64,000 nucleotides of DNA, taken from assembly GCF_014196295.1 (NCBI RefSeq), contig NZ_JACIDK010000001.1, positions 662,785-726,784 on the forward strand, given 5' to 3'. Under the pieces are notes generated by a model. The model did no database searches. It worked only from the letters and a program-made list of their open reading frames with translations, and had not been told where the DNA came from. This document shows positions 44,166-51,755 of this stretch, piece after piece. Source of the DNA: Phenylobacterium haematophilum (GTDB lineage: Bacteria; Pseudomonadota; Alphaproteobacteria; Caulobacterales; Caulobacteraceae). A program made the position numbers and the translations under genes. The stretch's first letter is position 1. Each line of letters starts with the position of its first letter.

Positions 44166-44267
44166 GGGGAGCGTCGGCAAGCTGAAAAGACGAAGAAAAT
44201 CCGTGCGTCATGCCTGCCGCACCGAATTGGCGAAGACATTCGCGTGCGGGTCGGCTAAGACTGAACG

Positions 44268-44436
44268 CGGAGCAGACGCGCTGCTCCGGGGCGTAGTAAC
44301 CCCTGGTTAGCGGTTGGTGCCGGCCGTGACGGCATCAAACTCCTTGACCTTATGGTCGGGGAGCCTGTGGCGTATACAACAGGCTCTCCGAGCTAAAGGC
44401 CATAGGGCCGTCTAACCACGGTTACTAACTCCCCGA
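44268..44436 (+). promoter_or_regulatory. Nested inverted repeats in the rdfS/qseM intergenic region
   Basis: The 370-bp gap between rdfS and the divergent QseM-like gene is full of dyads. There is an 8-bp hairpin at 44268-44288 (CGGAGCAG/CTGCTCCG) and long near-complementary arms at 44295-44313 and 44408-44426. A central stem GAGCCTGT/ACAGGCTC lies at 44361-44386, with small stems GACC-TTAT-GGTC (44346-44357) and GGCC-ATAG-GGCC (44398-44409). TCGGGGAG (44356-44363) can also pair with CTCCCCGA (44429-44436), which excludes the central stem. It could be an operator array, att-like or origin site, or an attenuator ahead of qseM. Confidence 0.55.
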
Positions 44437-44508
44437 TCACCAGAGTCAGAGAGCATCGTTTGCGGGGGCGCACCGCGAACAAACCCTCTCGGATACGGGG
44501 AAACGGCC

Positions 44509-44796
44509 ATGCAAGTGCCCGTCGAACTCGATCCCGATGTGGACGACGAAGCCCCAACGGGAAACGACATAACGCCTTATGACGAACGGCATTACGTCAC
44601 CTATCTGCGCCTTCTCGACGCGAAGGCCGAAGGGGCGGACTGGATGGAAGTCGCGCGAATCGTGCTGCATCGCGATCCGGTCGGCGATGAAGCGCGGACC
44701 CGGCGATGCTGGGAAAGTCACCTTGCCCGCGCCCAATGGCTTTCACGCGAAGGCTATCGGCGAATCTTGGAACAGGCGGTCGCGGCCGGGCGCTGA
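44509..44796 (+). CDS. qseM: QseM-like DUF2285 protein (putative antiactivator)
   Basis: This 95-residue protein is the only plus-strand gene in the ICE. Its C-terminal half (WMEVARIVL ... RRCWESHLARAQWLSREGYR) aligns by eye with the end of FseA (YRTIAEVLL ... RRLVAHGLKMMRGGYR), so both share the DUF2285 HTH-like domain. In ICEMlSym, QseM is a small DUF2285 protein that binds and blocks FseA and TraR. Here there is no TraR or TraI, so FseA is the likely partner. It converges on fseA with 13 bp between the stops. The symbol is by analogy. Confidence 0.72.
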   Translation: MQVPVELDPDVDDEAPTGNDITPYDERHYVTYLRLLDAKAEGADWMEVARIVLHRDPVGDEARTRRCWESHLARAQWLSREGYRRILEQAVAAGR

Positions 44797-44809
44797 TCGT
44801 TGCCGGTTT

Positions 44810-45593
44810 TCACTCGGCAGGCGATTTGATCGGATAGTGCAGCAATAGGCGGTAGCCGCCCCTCATCATCTTCAGGCCGTGCGCGACCAATCGGCGGGCC
44901 TGGTTCTTGCGCGGGTCGGCTTCCCAATCCTCCTTGGTCCCGCGAAAGCCAAGCAGGACTTCCGCGATGGTGCGATAGCTTTCGCCTCGCAAGCGGGCGT
45001 CGAGCGCGCGCAGGGACAGGATATGAAACTTGCGGAGCTGCGCCGGCAGGGTGCGGAAGTCCGCGCCGGGCGCTCGCCCATTGAGGGACCGCCAAAGTCG
45101 GCGGGCGGCATGGGCGCGAAGCTCCATGAAAGAATCCATCGGAAGGGATACGGCATAGAAGGCCGCTGCGTCGGGCACGGCCTGGGGCAGCCAGAATTGA
45201 TGCGCGACGCCATCCACATTCCAGATGCCATGCCACCCATCCGCTGCGTGCCGTAGGTCGAGGCCGGACAGGTGCGCCAGCGTCACTATAGGTTCCGTCG
45301 CCCCGTCGCGATGCTGCACCGGGGACAAGAGAACCGCTTGCGGCTGGAGACTTGGAATCCAGAACAGGGATTGCCGATCAGGCGGCGTTTCGGGATCGCA
45401 CGGGAAATCGCAAACCCCAACGCTGCGAGAATCCGTCAAGCTGGTCGCCAGCCGGCTCCTTCACCTGGGATATTGTTTGGAAGTCGCGATGATAGTCCTC
45501 ATGGCGACGAAGATACTCCCAGGCGAAACCGGCGGGGGGAATAGCTTTCGCGTGCCCGTAAGCCGCCGGCGCACGCCAATCAATGCTAAGCAT
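44810..45593 (-). CDS. fseA: FseA-like excision activator, DUF6499 + DUF2285, in two frames (+1 frameshift)
   Basis: Frame 1 (45593-45378) encodes a 71-residue DUF6499-like part with FAWEYLRRHEDYHRDFQ and a very strong AGGGAGGTGA ribosome-binding site. Frame 2 (45460-44810) encodes the DUF2285 part (LPAQLRKFHILSLRALDARL, then GGYRLLLHYP). It has no good start, only TTG at 45439. Frame 2 is +1 to frame 1. Both are open between 45460 and 45381. Slipping UUU to UUC at 45405-45407 would give one protein of about 260 residues. In ICEMlSym, the same two domains are joined by programmed +1 frameshifting into FseA, the activator of rdfS. Confidence 0.82.
45402..45407 (-). promoter_or_regulatory. Candidate +1 ribosomal frameshift site in fseA
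   Basis: On the coding strand the codons read CGA-UUU-CCC-GUG in frame 1. Moving one base forward gives UUC-CCG-UGC, which is frame 2. tRNA-Phe(GAA) pairs better with UUC than UUU, a common basis for +1 slipping. It is one plausible site in the 80-nt overlap; the exact site is inferred. Confidence 0.55.
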
Positions 45594-45685
45594 GGCGTCA
45601 CCTCCCTATACCGGACGGCGCAGGGCAACGCCCGGATAGAGAGTTTCCGGAATCGCCAACACTGGATATAGCTGGAGTTATACGG

Positions 45686-45738
45686 AATGTTGTTCGTGAA
45701 GGCCGCACATTTATAGTTATTTTCTTCTTAACAACATT
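45686..45738. promoter_or_regulatory. AT-rich region with spaced inverted repeat upstream of fseA
   Basis: AATGTTGTT (45686-45694) and AACAACATT (45730-45738) are perfect inverted arms 35 bp apart in an AT-rich stretch within the fseA-ardA gap (45594-45810). It is probably the fseA promoter area; the arms could bind a regulator. No gene is seen in this gap. Confidence 0.4.
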
Positions 45739-45810
45739 TCTGTGATTTTACTAGTCTGCGAGGTCGTGCGTGTTGCCTTGCCCGCTGGCGCAGGCAAGGC
45801 AACCCAAGTC

Positions 45811-46338
45811 TCACCTGTTGGAAAAGACATGCACCTCGTCGCGTGCTGTTTCTATCGTGAAGAACTCGCCGCCCATTTCAGCGTCGCGGGCCATTGCCTC
45901 CCAATCGACATAGTAGCGCAGGGCTTCGGGGATCGTGACGCTCTCGGCGGTCAGCTCCTCCATGTAGTCCGCAAGGCTCGCGTGCTGTCCATGATAGCAA
46001 TCCTGCAAGGCACTTTCGGCCTGGTCGATGTCACCGACGAACTGCTCCAGCAAACCCGCGCCTAGTGCGCCGTGCTCGGCGATGAAAGCGCCCATCCGCG
46101 CCACGCCCTCGATGCTGGCGTATTCCCTGACGGTGACGCCCTCGAAGCCTTCATAGTCATGGATGGCATATTCTTCCGCGCCCTTGATCGGGGAACGCGC
46201 AAGCATCGCGGCAATCTCGTCTCTGATGTCGTCGGCGTCCTGATCCGCGTCGATCCAGGCACCATGCAGATAGCCGTTGTTATAGGCTGCAAGGCAGGCA
46301 ACATAGATGCGGGGATTGGTGTCGGTTGCGCTGGTCAT
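45811..46338 (-). CDS. ardA: Anti-restriction protein ArdA
   Basis: This 175-residue acidic protein, rich in Asp and Glu, is of the DNA-mimic type. It begins with PRIYVACLAAYNNGYLHGAW, and contains EEYAIHDYEGF and the C-terminal ALRYYVDWEAMARDAEMGG. ArdA blocks type I restriction when conjugative DNA enters a new host. The ATG at 46338 fits the family. Its leader contains several stem-loops that could act as a single-strand promoter. Confidence 0.93.
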   Translation of the reverse strand: MTSATDTNPRIYVACLAAYNNGYLHGAWIDADQDADDIRDEIAAMLARSPIKGAEEYAIHDYEGFEGVTVREYASIEGVARMGAFIAEHGALGAGLLEQFVGDIDQAESALQDCYHGQHASLADYMEELTAESVTIPEALRYYVDWEAMARDAEMGGEFFTIETARDEVHVFSNR

Positions 46339-46752
46339 GTCTCTGTTCCTTCGGGTGTTGGGTTCAGAGCAGCGAAGCGCCGCTCCTGAACCCCTGCCCG
46401 TCGGCGAGACTGGGGTAGTAAGGTGCCAGACAAGTCTTTGGCACCGTGGAATAAATGGAGGGGACCCGCTTGCGGGGAGCGGGCCGTTTATGCCGCGAAA
46501 GGGCAAAGAGTTTTCTTGCGCCGCGCGAGGGCAACGCCCTTAGCAATCTCTCGAACAAGAAAATCAGCAGGCCGGACTACCATGCGCCCGGTTCTCCATA
46601 TTTCCAGGCGGTAGGTGTCGAACGACGCGGCGACAGCCGCGCCGACCCGGAGGCGAACGCGCTTCCAAATTGCGCCGTAGTGAGCCGGAGGGTCGCCAGT
46701 GACAAAGCCCCGGCGCTTTAGCGCCGGGTCAATTTGATATTACGCCGTTGGA
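46339..46752. promoter_or_regulatory. Stem-loop-rich leader upstream of ardA, no gene seen
   Basis: The 414-bp gap carries GGGTTCAG/CTGAACCC (46360-46367/46386-46393) with an inner stem. GGTGCCA/TGGCACC follows (46422-46428/46439-46445), then a GC hairpin near 46469-46488. In several plasmids ardA is driven by promoters formed by folded single-stranded DNA soon after transfer, and this layout would suit that. The far end holds the terminator-like hairpin after the membrane protein gene. Short frames here look non-coding. Confidence 0.45.
46709..46728 (-). terminator. Terminator-like hairpin after the membrane protein gene
   Basis: A perfect 8-bp stem CCCGGCGC/GCGCCGGG with loop TTTA lies 24 bp after the stop of the 46753 gene. 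On the minus strand it is followed by GGGCTTT, a weak T-tract. Confidence 0.55.
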
Positions 46753-47178
46753 TTAGCGAACGGGCGTGGGTCCGCTGGCCGAAGGTGCTGCCAGTCGCAG
46801 CAAGGCCGAAATCCCGACAAAGCCGCCGCCGATGATGCAGAAGATTTGCCGCCAGATTTCGGATGGGACCGATTCCTTGGTGACGCCGTGGACCAGCGCA
46901 TAGCCGGCCACGGCAGCGGGTGCAGCGAAGATCAGCGCCACGGCGAGGCGCAGGATCGGGGAGCGTAGCGAGTCAAAGAGAAGCGCCAGGACGCCGAAGG
47001 CTGCGCCGGCCGCGACCAAGCCGACCAAGCCCGCGCCGATCAAGCCGGAGCCGGTCTGATAGGCGAACTGCGCGGCCGTCAATCCGAGCATGAAGGGCAG
47101 CGCATAGACCGCGAGCGTATAGGCCGCGACGCAAAGCATTGCGATCAATACAACGCTCATTATCATTACGACGGCCAT
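46753..47178 (-). CDS. Small multi-pass membrane protein of unknown function
   Basis: A 141-residue protein with about four hydrophobic segments (VVMIMSVVLIAMLCVAAYTL, AGLVGLVAAGAAFGVLALLF, LRLAVALIFAAPAAVAGYAL, IFCIIGGGFVGISALL). I do not recognise the family. It is the outermost gene on the right side of the ICE, with its own terminator-like hairpin. An exclusion or stress role is possible, but nothing visible supports one. Confidence 0.65.
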   Translation of the reverse strand: MAVVMIMSVVLIAMLCVAAYTLAVYALPFMLGLTAAQFAYQTGSGLIGAGLVGLVAAGAAFGVLALLFDSLRSPILRLAVALIFAAPAAVAGYALVHGVTKESVPSEIWRQIFCIIGGGFVGISALLRLAAPSASGPTPVR

Positions 47179-47326
47179 GGCTCTGCTCCTTTACGACTGG
47201 CGCGGTTCGCTCTTTCTTGCTCCTTCGCGTGGCGATGCGCCTATGATGACGGTCCTCGTTTATTCTGTCGACCGTGAACATGGCTTTCTCGCGCAAGCCT
47301 GCGAAACAAGCGTGATTAAACAGAAG

Positions 47327-47365
47327 CGGCCGGAAACCTGCTGAGATTTCAGCAGATTCCGGCCG
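47327..47365. terminator. Strong stem-loop near the right end of the ICE
   Basis: Outer stem CGGCCGGAA/TTCCGGCCG (47327-47335/47357-47365) and inner stem CTGCTGA/TCAGCAG (47338-47344/47349-47355) with loop GATT form 16 base pairs interrupted by a small bulge. On the plus strand it is followed by ATTTT. It lies in the 261-bp gap (47179-47439) that must contain the ICE-chromosome junction, and may be a terminator or part of the attachment site. Confidence 0.6.
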
Positions 47366-47439
47366 ATTTTCATGGTTCATTTTGGAGGGCTATGGAGTAA
47401 ACGTAGTGCTCATCGGTATCCCGCACGTCCCGCCAAGCC

Positions 47440-48330
47440 TCATCCCGCCGGGGCGACGAGGACGAGCTCTAGCCCCTTGTAATCGATGATGGTGCGGTAG
47501 CGGCCCAACTGGTCCATGCCCAGGATCATCGCCGGCCTGTCGGCCAGCCCGACCACCTCGAACACCGGCAGGTCCGCAATCCGAAGCTCGGGCCTCTCGA
47601 TGAGCGCCCCCGCCACCTCCAGCTTGCGGGCGATATGGACAGCGTTGGCGCTCGCATGGCTGCTGACGCCCTTCACGGCGCTGCCCGCGCGCAGGCCTTC
47701 GCTCTGCGGCGTCAAGCCGAGCAGGCTCGCCGCGCGCCAGTTGATGATCGTCGCCCGCGCGCCGGTGTCGACGACCGCATCGATCGGGTAGCTGTCGATC
47801 CAGACCGTCACCCGCGGCGCCAATGCGTCGTCGAGGGTGATCGCAGTCCGATGATTCTGGGCCGAAATCGGCAGACTGGGCATCGCATCCCGCAGCGCCC
47901 AGCGCCGCTGCGCCAGATCGACGTCGAGCACCCCTTGGGCGAGCACGTCCGCGCCAAGGATGCCGTGGACCTGCAGCGCATCGACGGGCCCGGCCGGCAT
48001 GTCGAACGCGGTCAGCCCCGTGAACCGCCGGCCCTGCGTGTCCAGCGTCCGGATAGCGACGGTGGCGACCTCCGCACTCCCCGCTGCGCCGTTGACCTCC
48101 AATTCGCCCCTCTTCTCGAGCTTCACCGGCAAGGCGGCGTGCAGGCTGGGCAGCACGACGGTGCTGCTGGCCGCGGTGTCGATCACGAACCGATAAGGGC
48201 CGTGACCTTCGATCGTGACTTCGGTGACCGGCAGTCCGCTGCTGTGAACCATCAGCGGCGTGGTCGGCCGCTCGGCCAGCGCGCCCGCCGACGTCAGCGC
48301 GAGCGCCAGAGCGTAGATCGCATGCATCAT
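47440..48330 (-). CDS. Retropepsin-like aspartic protease, periplasmic
   Basis: The protein has about 296 residues, with a signal peptide (MMHAIYALALALTSAGALA). Two retropepsin-type half sites are present: FVIDTAASSTVVL (about residue 50) and AVVDTGARATIINW (about 180). This makes it a single-chain tandem aspartyl protease. The first site has DTA in place of DTG, which may weaken catalysis. The ATG pair at 48330/48327 precedes the signal peptide. It is the first chromosomal gene beyond the ICE. Confidence 0.83.
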   Translation of the reverse strand: MMHAIYALALALTSAGALAERPTTPLMVHSSGLPVTEVTIEGHGPYRFVIDTAASSTVVLPSLHAALPVKLEKRGELEVNGAAGSAEVATVAIRTLDTQGRRFTGLTAFDMPAGPVDALQVHGILGADVLAQGVLDVDLAQRRWALRDAMPSLPISAQNHRTAITLDDALAPRVTVWIDSYPIDAVVDTGARATIINWRAASLLGLTPQSEGLRAGSAVKGVSSHASANAVHIARKLEVAGALIERPELRIADLPVFEVVGLADRPAMILGMDQLGRYRTIIDYKGLELVLVAPAG

Positions 48331-48466
48331 TCTGAAGTCTCCAGCCTTGCGCCGCGGTGAAGACCCTAACGCCCAGGGCCGCCCAGGCGACGCGTCGTCG
48401 CCCAAAACTGATTTCATCGCGGCAAGCACGACCAAACCGACGTTCGGCGCGACGAAGGCGGACCTT

Positions 48467-49225
48467 TCAGGCGCGACCGGTGGGACGGCGCTCGCCGACA
48501 TAGCCAAGCACCGAGGCGCGGTGGACCGCCTGCGGCCGGCCCGCCACGCCCATCTTGTCGGCGGCGTTGCGCATGTGGAAGCGGACCGTCGGCATCGAAA
48601 TCTTCACGATCTCGGCGATCTCGCCGTCCGTCTTGCCCTTGGCCGCCCACTTAAGACACTGGATTTCGCGACGAGTCAGGTGGACGAGGCCGTTCGGGGA
48701 CGGGCCGCGGTCATTGTAGGCGGCCATGAAGCGCAGTGAGAGGACCGACAGCTCGGCCGCGCGCTGTTCGAACACCGGCCGCACGTCGAAGACCTCGGGC
48801 GAAGCCCAGACGATCGCCCCGATCACCCCGCCGGGCAGATGCGCCGGCGCGATGATCGCCGTGCCGATCTCCACCGTCTCGGCGCTCTGCACCACGTCGA
48901 TCGCCGCCAGTCGGCGCGACGGCCGCCAGGCCCCGAAGCGTCCGTCCTGAAAGTAGAAGGGCTCGGCCGTGTAGCGGCATGCGAGCACGAAGGTCGAGCG
49001 CAGGGCGAAGCCTCGATCCTTCCAGTACTGCAATCCAGGGTCGAGCCACTGAAACAGCGTCTCGGCGAACGGCCGGCCATGCCGGTCGCGCATCGGCTCA
49101 GGATCGCCGATGTCGGCGCTGACTGCGACATAGGGCAGGCCGATCTCGCGGCCACCGTCGCGGACCTGCCCCGCCAAGGCCTCGATCAGCTCGTACTCCT
49201 CGTGAGACTCAGCGCTCAACGCCAC
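48467..49225 (-). CDS. LuxR-family regulator with autoinducer-binding-like domain
   Basis: This 252-residue protein has a C-terminal LuxR HTH (LTRREIQCLKWAAKGKTDGE, then MPTVRFHMRNAADKMGV). Its N-terminal domain (about 1-165) resembles autoinducer-binding domains, including WxPSRRLAAID near 115. No LuxI gene is present, so it is a LuxR solo; the ligand may not be a homoserine lactone. Divergent from the TonB receptor gene, which it might control. Confidence 0.83.
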   Translation of the reverse strand: MALSAESHEEYELIEALAGQVRDGGREIGLPYVAVSADIGDPEPMRDRHGRPFAETLFQWLDPGLQYWKDRGFALRSTFVLACRYTAEPFYFQDGRFGAWRPSRRLAAIDVVQSAETVEIGTAIIAPAHLPGGVIGAIVWASPEVFDVRPVFEQRAAELSVLSLRFMAAYNDRGPSPNGLVHLTRREIQCLKWAAKGKTDGEIAEIVKISMPTVRFHMRNAADKMGVAGRPQAVHRASVLGYVGERRPTGRA

Positions 49226-49364
49226 GACGGCCTGCCTCCCCTGCGGCGCCTATCACATCCGTTAGCTTGTCCCTCAAAGCCTGGTTCTGCAAGCATTCCC
49301 GCCTCGCCGCGACAAGACGGCGACGTGCAAGAACGCTTCGCCGGCGCGGCCGGCGACGGGAGGG

Positions 49365-51743
49365 ATGATGAAACAAGCACTGACGACCGCCTCGTGGGCG
49401 GTGATCGCGCTCGCCTGCGCGGCAGGTCCAGCCATCGCACAGGAATCGGGGACCGTCGCCGAACTCGTGGTCACGGCCCAGAAGCGCGAGCAGAACCTGC
49501 AGGACGTGCCGATCGTGGTCACCACCCTTCCGCAACGGCAACTTCAGGATGCGGGCGTTCGGGACATCAAGGACCTGCAGGTCCTCGCCCCGGGCCTCAG
49601 CGTGACCTCGTCGACCAGCGAGGCGCAGACGTCGGCCCGGATTCGCGGCGTCGGCACCATCGGCGACAACCCAGGCCTGGAATCGTCGGTCGGCACGGTC
49701 ATCGACGGCGTCTATCGCGCCCGCAGCGGCGTGGCCTTCGGCGATCTCGGTGAACTGGAGCGCGTCGAGATCCTCAAGGGTCCGCAAGGCACGCTGTTCG
49801 GCAAGAATACGTCGGCGGGCGTCATAAACGTCCTGACCAAGGCCCCCTCGTTCGACTTCGAAGCGGCGGGCGAACTGACGGTCGGCAACTATGGCGCGCT
49901 CGGCGTGGCCGGCAGCGTCACCGGCCCGATCGTTGCCGACAAGCTGGCCGGGCGCCTGTACGCGGCCAAGCGCGAGCGCGACGGCTTCGCCGACGTCCAC
50001 GTCGCGGCCGGGCCGCGCACCCGCACCGACGACACCGACCAGAACTACTACACCATCCGCGGCCAGCTGCTGTTCACACCGACCGAGGCCCTCAGCATCA
50101 AGCTGCTGGCCGACTATTCGAACCGTGACGAGCATTGCTGCGTGAACTTCGTCACCGTCGCCGGCCCGACCGCCGCGCTGGTCGACGCCCTGGCCGCCGA
50201 CGAAGGCGTCCTGCGCCCGCCGACCCCCGGCGCGCGGATCGCCAACGCCAACCGCGACATGGGCTCGAAGATCATTGACCAGGGCGTCTCGGCGCAGATC
50301 GACTGGGACATCAACGACGACATGGTCCTGACCTCAATCACCGCCTACCGCGACTGGCGGGCGGAGAACGGCTCGGACATCGACTTCTCGTCGGCGGACA
50401 TCTGGTATCGCCCGGCCGACGGCTCGAGCTTCAATCAGATCAAAGCATTCTCGCAGGAAGTTCGCCTGGCCGGGGCCACCGAGACGGTGAACTGGCTGAT
50501 CGGCGCCTTCTATTCGGACGAGGACCTGACGGCCGCCGCGGCCACCACCTTCGGCAGCGCCTACGAGCCCTATTTCGGCCTGTTGCTGTCGGCGGCGACC
50601 GGCAGCCCCAACCCGGCCTTCGTCTCGGCGCTGACCGGCCTGCCGTTCGGAACCAACTTCCCGGCCGGCGCGGGGCCGCGCGACAGCTATGACCACAGCT
50701 CCAAGGGCTGGGCGCTGTTCACCAACAACAGCTGGAAGGTCACCGAGGCGCTCGAGCTGACCATGGGCCTGCGCTACTCCGACGACGAGAAGTCGGTCCG
50801 CAGCCACTACACCAACTCCGCGCCGGCCAACGCCTGCGCCGCAGCGCTGGTGCGACCTATTCCGGCCGCCGCTCGCGGAGCGATCTGCGCTCCCCACTCC
50901 GACCCCGCCTTCAACAACGTGGTCACCAACCAGGACCAGAGCGAGGGCCGCTGGAGCGGAACCCTCAAGGCCAGCTATCGCTTCAACGAGGGGGTGATGG
51001 CCTACGCCTCCTACGCCGAAGGCTTCAAGAGCGGCGGCTTCAATCTCGATCGCGCGCGCTTGGCCGCCGGGGTGATCAATCCCGACACCAGCTTCCCGGC
51101 GGAAACTGTGGTCAGCTACGAGTTCGGCGTGAAGACCAACACCGCCGACTACGGCCTGGTCGCCAACGCCGCCCTGTTCCACCAGACCTACGAGGACTTC
51201 CAGCTCAACACCTACACAGGCATCAGCTGGCTGGTGGCCTCGATCCCGGAAGTGATCTCGCGCGGCGTAGACGTCGACCTGATGTGGCGCCCGCCGATCG
51301 AGGGCCTCAGCTTCTCGGGCGGTGCGACCTACGCAGAGACCCAGTTCGGCGACTTCGTCCCGCCAGCCGGCATCTCGCCGCGCCTGCCGAACACCCGCCT
51401 CTCCTACGCGCCGCTATGGTCGGCGGCCGGAACCGTCAGCTACGAGCGCCCGGTCAACGAGACCCTCGAATTCCGGGCCAGCCTTTCGGCCAAGTACACC
51501 TCGGAGTACAACACCGGCTCCAACCTCGACCCGCTGAAGTCCCAGCCGCCGCTGACCCTGGTCAACGCCCGCCTGGTTCTGGCCAGCCAGGATGAGCGTT
51601 GGTCGGCCGAGCTCTGGGCCCAGAATCTGACCGACGAGGACTACAACCAGGTCGTCGTCGACCAACCGCTGCAGACCGGCACCTTCGCGACTTTCCTTGC
51701 GCCGCCGCGGACTTACGGCGTTACCCTGCGCGGACGTTTCTAG
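49365..51743 (+). CDS. TonB-dependent outer-membrane receptor
   Basis: This 792-residue protein has a signal peptide (ending AAGPAIAQ), a TonB box-like ELVVTAQKREQNLQDVP and a plug domain (IRGVGTIGDNPGLESSVGTV; GPQGTLFGKNTSAGVINV). A 22-strand-type barrel ends in TYGVTLRGRF with the terminal Phe. It takes up an unknown large substrate. GGGAGGG precedes the start. It leads directly to acyl-CoA dehydrogenase and ligase genes, pointing to a lipid-like or steroid-like carbon source. Confidence 0.93.
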   Translation: MMKQALTTASWAVIALACAAGPAIAQESGTVAELVVTAQKREQNLQDVPIVVTTLPQRQLQDAGVRDIKDLQVLAPGLSVTSSTSEAQTSARIRGVGTIGDNPGLESSVGTVIDGVYRARSGVAFGDLGELERVEILKGPQGTLFGKNTSAGVINVLTKAPSFDFEAAGELTVGNYGALGVAGSVTGPIVADKLAGRLYAAKRERDGFADVHVAAGPRTRTDDTDQNYYTIRGQLLFTPTEALSIKLLADYSNRDEHCCVNFVTVAGPTAALVDALAADEGVLRPPTPGARIANANRDMGSKIIDQGVSAQIDWDINDDMVLTSITAYRDWRAENGSDIDFSSADIWYRPADGSSFNQIKAFSQEVRLAGATETVNWLIGAFYSDEDLTAAAATTFGSAYEPYFGLLLSAATGSPNPAFVSALTGLPFGTNFPAGAGPRDSYDHSSKGWALFTNNSWKVTEALELTMGLRYSDDEKSVRSHYTNSAPANACAAALVRPIPAAARGAICAPHSDPAFNNVVTNQDQSEGRWSGTLKASYRFNEGVMAYASYAEGFKSGGFNLDRARLAAGVINPDTSFPAETVVSYEFGVKTNTADYGLVANAALFHQTYEDFQLNTYTGISWLVASIPEVISRGVDVDLMWRPPIEGLSFSGGATYAETQFGDFVPPAGISPRLPNTRLSYAPLWSAAGTVSYERPVNETLEFRASLSAKYTSEYNTGSNLDPLKSQPPLTLVNARLVLASQDERWSAELWAQNLTDEDYNQVVVDQPLQTGTFATFLAPPRTYGVTLRGRF

Positions 51744-51755
51744 GACGCCCGCCAA

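Larger units (their letters stand above)
13257..47400. mobile_element. Integrative and conjugative element, about 34 kb (right end approximate)
   Basis: The element spans from the tRNA-Ser 3' end to just before the chromosomal protease gene. It carries a serine recombinase, recombination directionality factor, replication initiator, relaxase, TraF peptidase, coupling protein and a complete Trb-type secretion system. An anti-restriction gene, a toxin-antitoxin pair and an efflux cargo complete it. The content and order rdfS-traF-rlxS with fseA and a QseM-like gene match the core of Mesorhizobium ICEMlSym-type elements; the recombinase class differs. The left end is taken as the tRNA CCA. I found no clear copy of the tRNA 3' end on the right, so the right end is placed by gene content between 47178 and 47440. 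Confidence 0.88.

Noticed and set aside
44040-44180. N-terminal extension of RdfS through the leader repeat
   Set aside because: The same peptide arises from the matching leader at 16 kb in front of an unrelated gene, so it reflects repeated DNA and not protein.
47425-47436. CCGCCA near the right end as a copy of the tRNA end
   Set aside because: Six bases in GC-rich sequence are expected by chance and the adjacent bases do not match the tRNA.
48467-49225. LuxR gene as the quorum regulator (TraR) of the ICE
   Set aside because: It lies beyond the probable right end, next to chromosomal genes, and no traI or tra-box-like palindrome is seen at the ICE operons.
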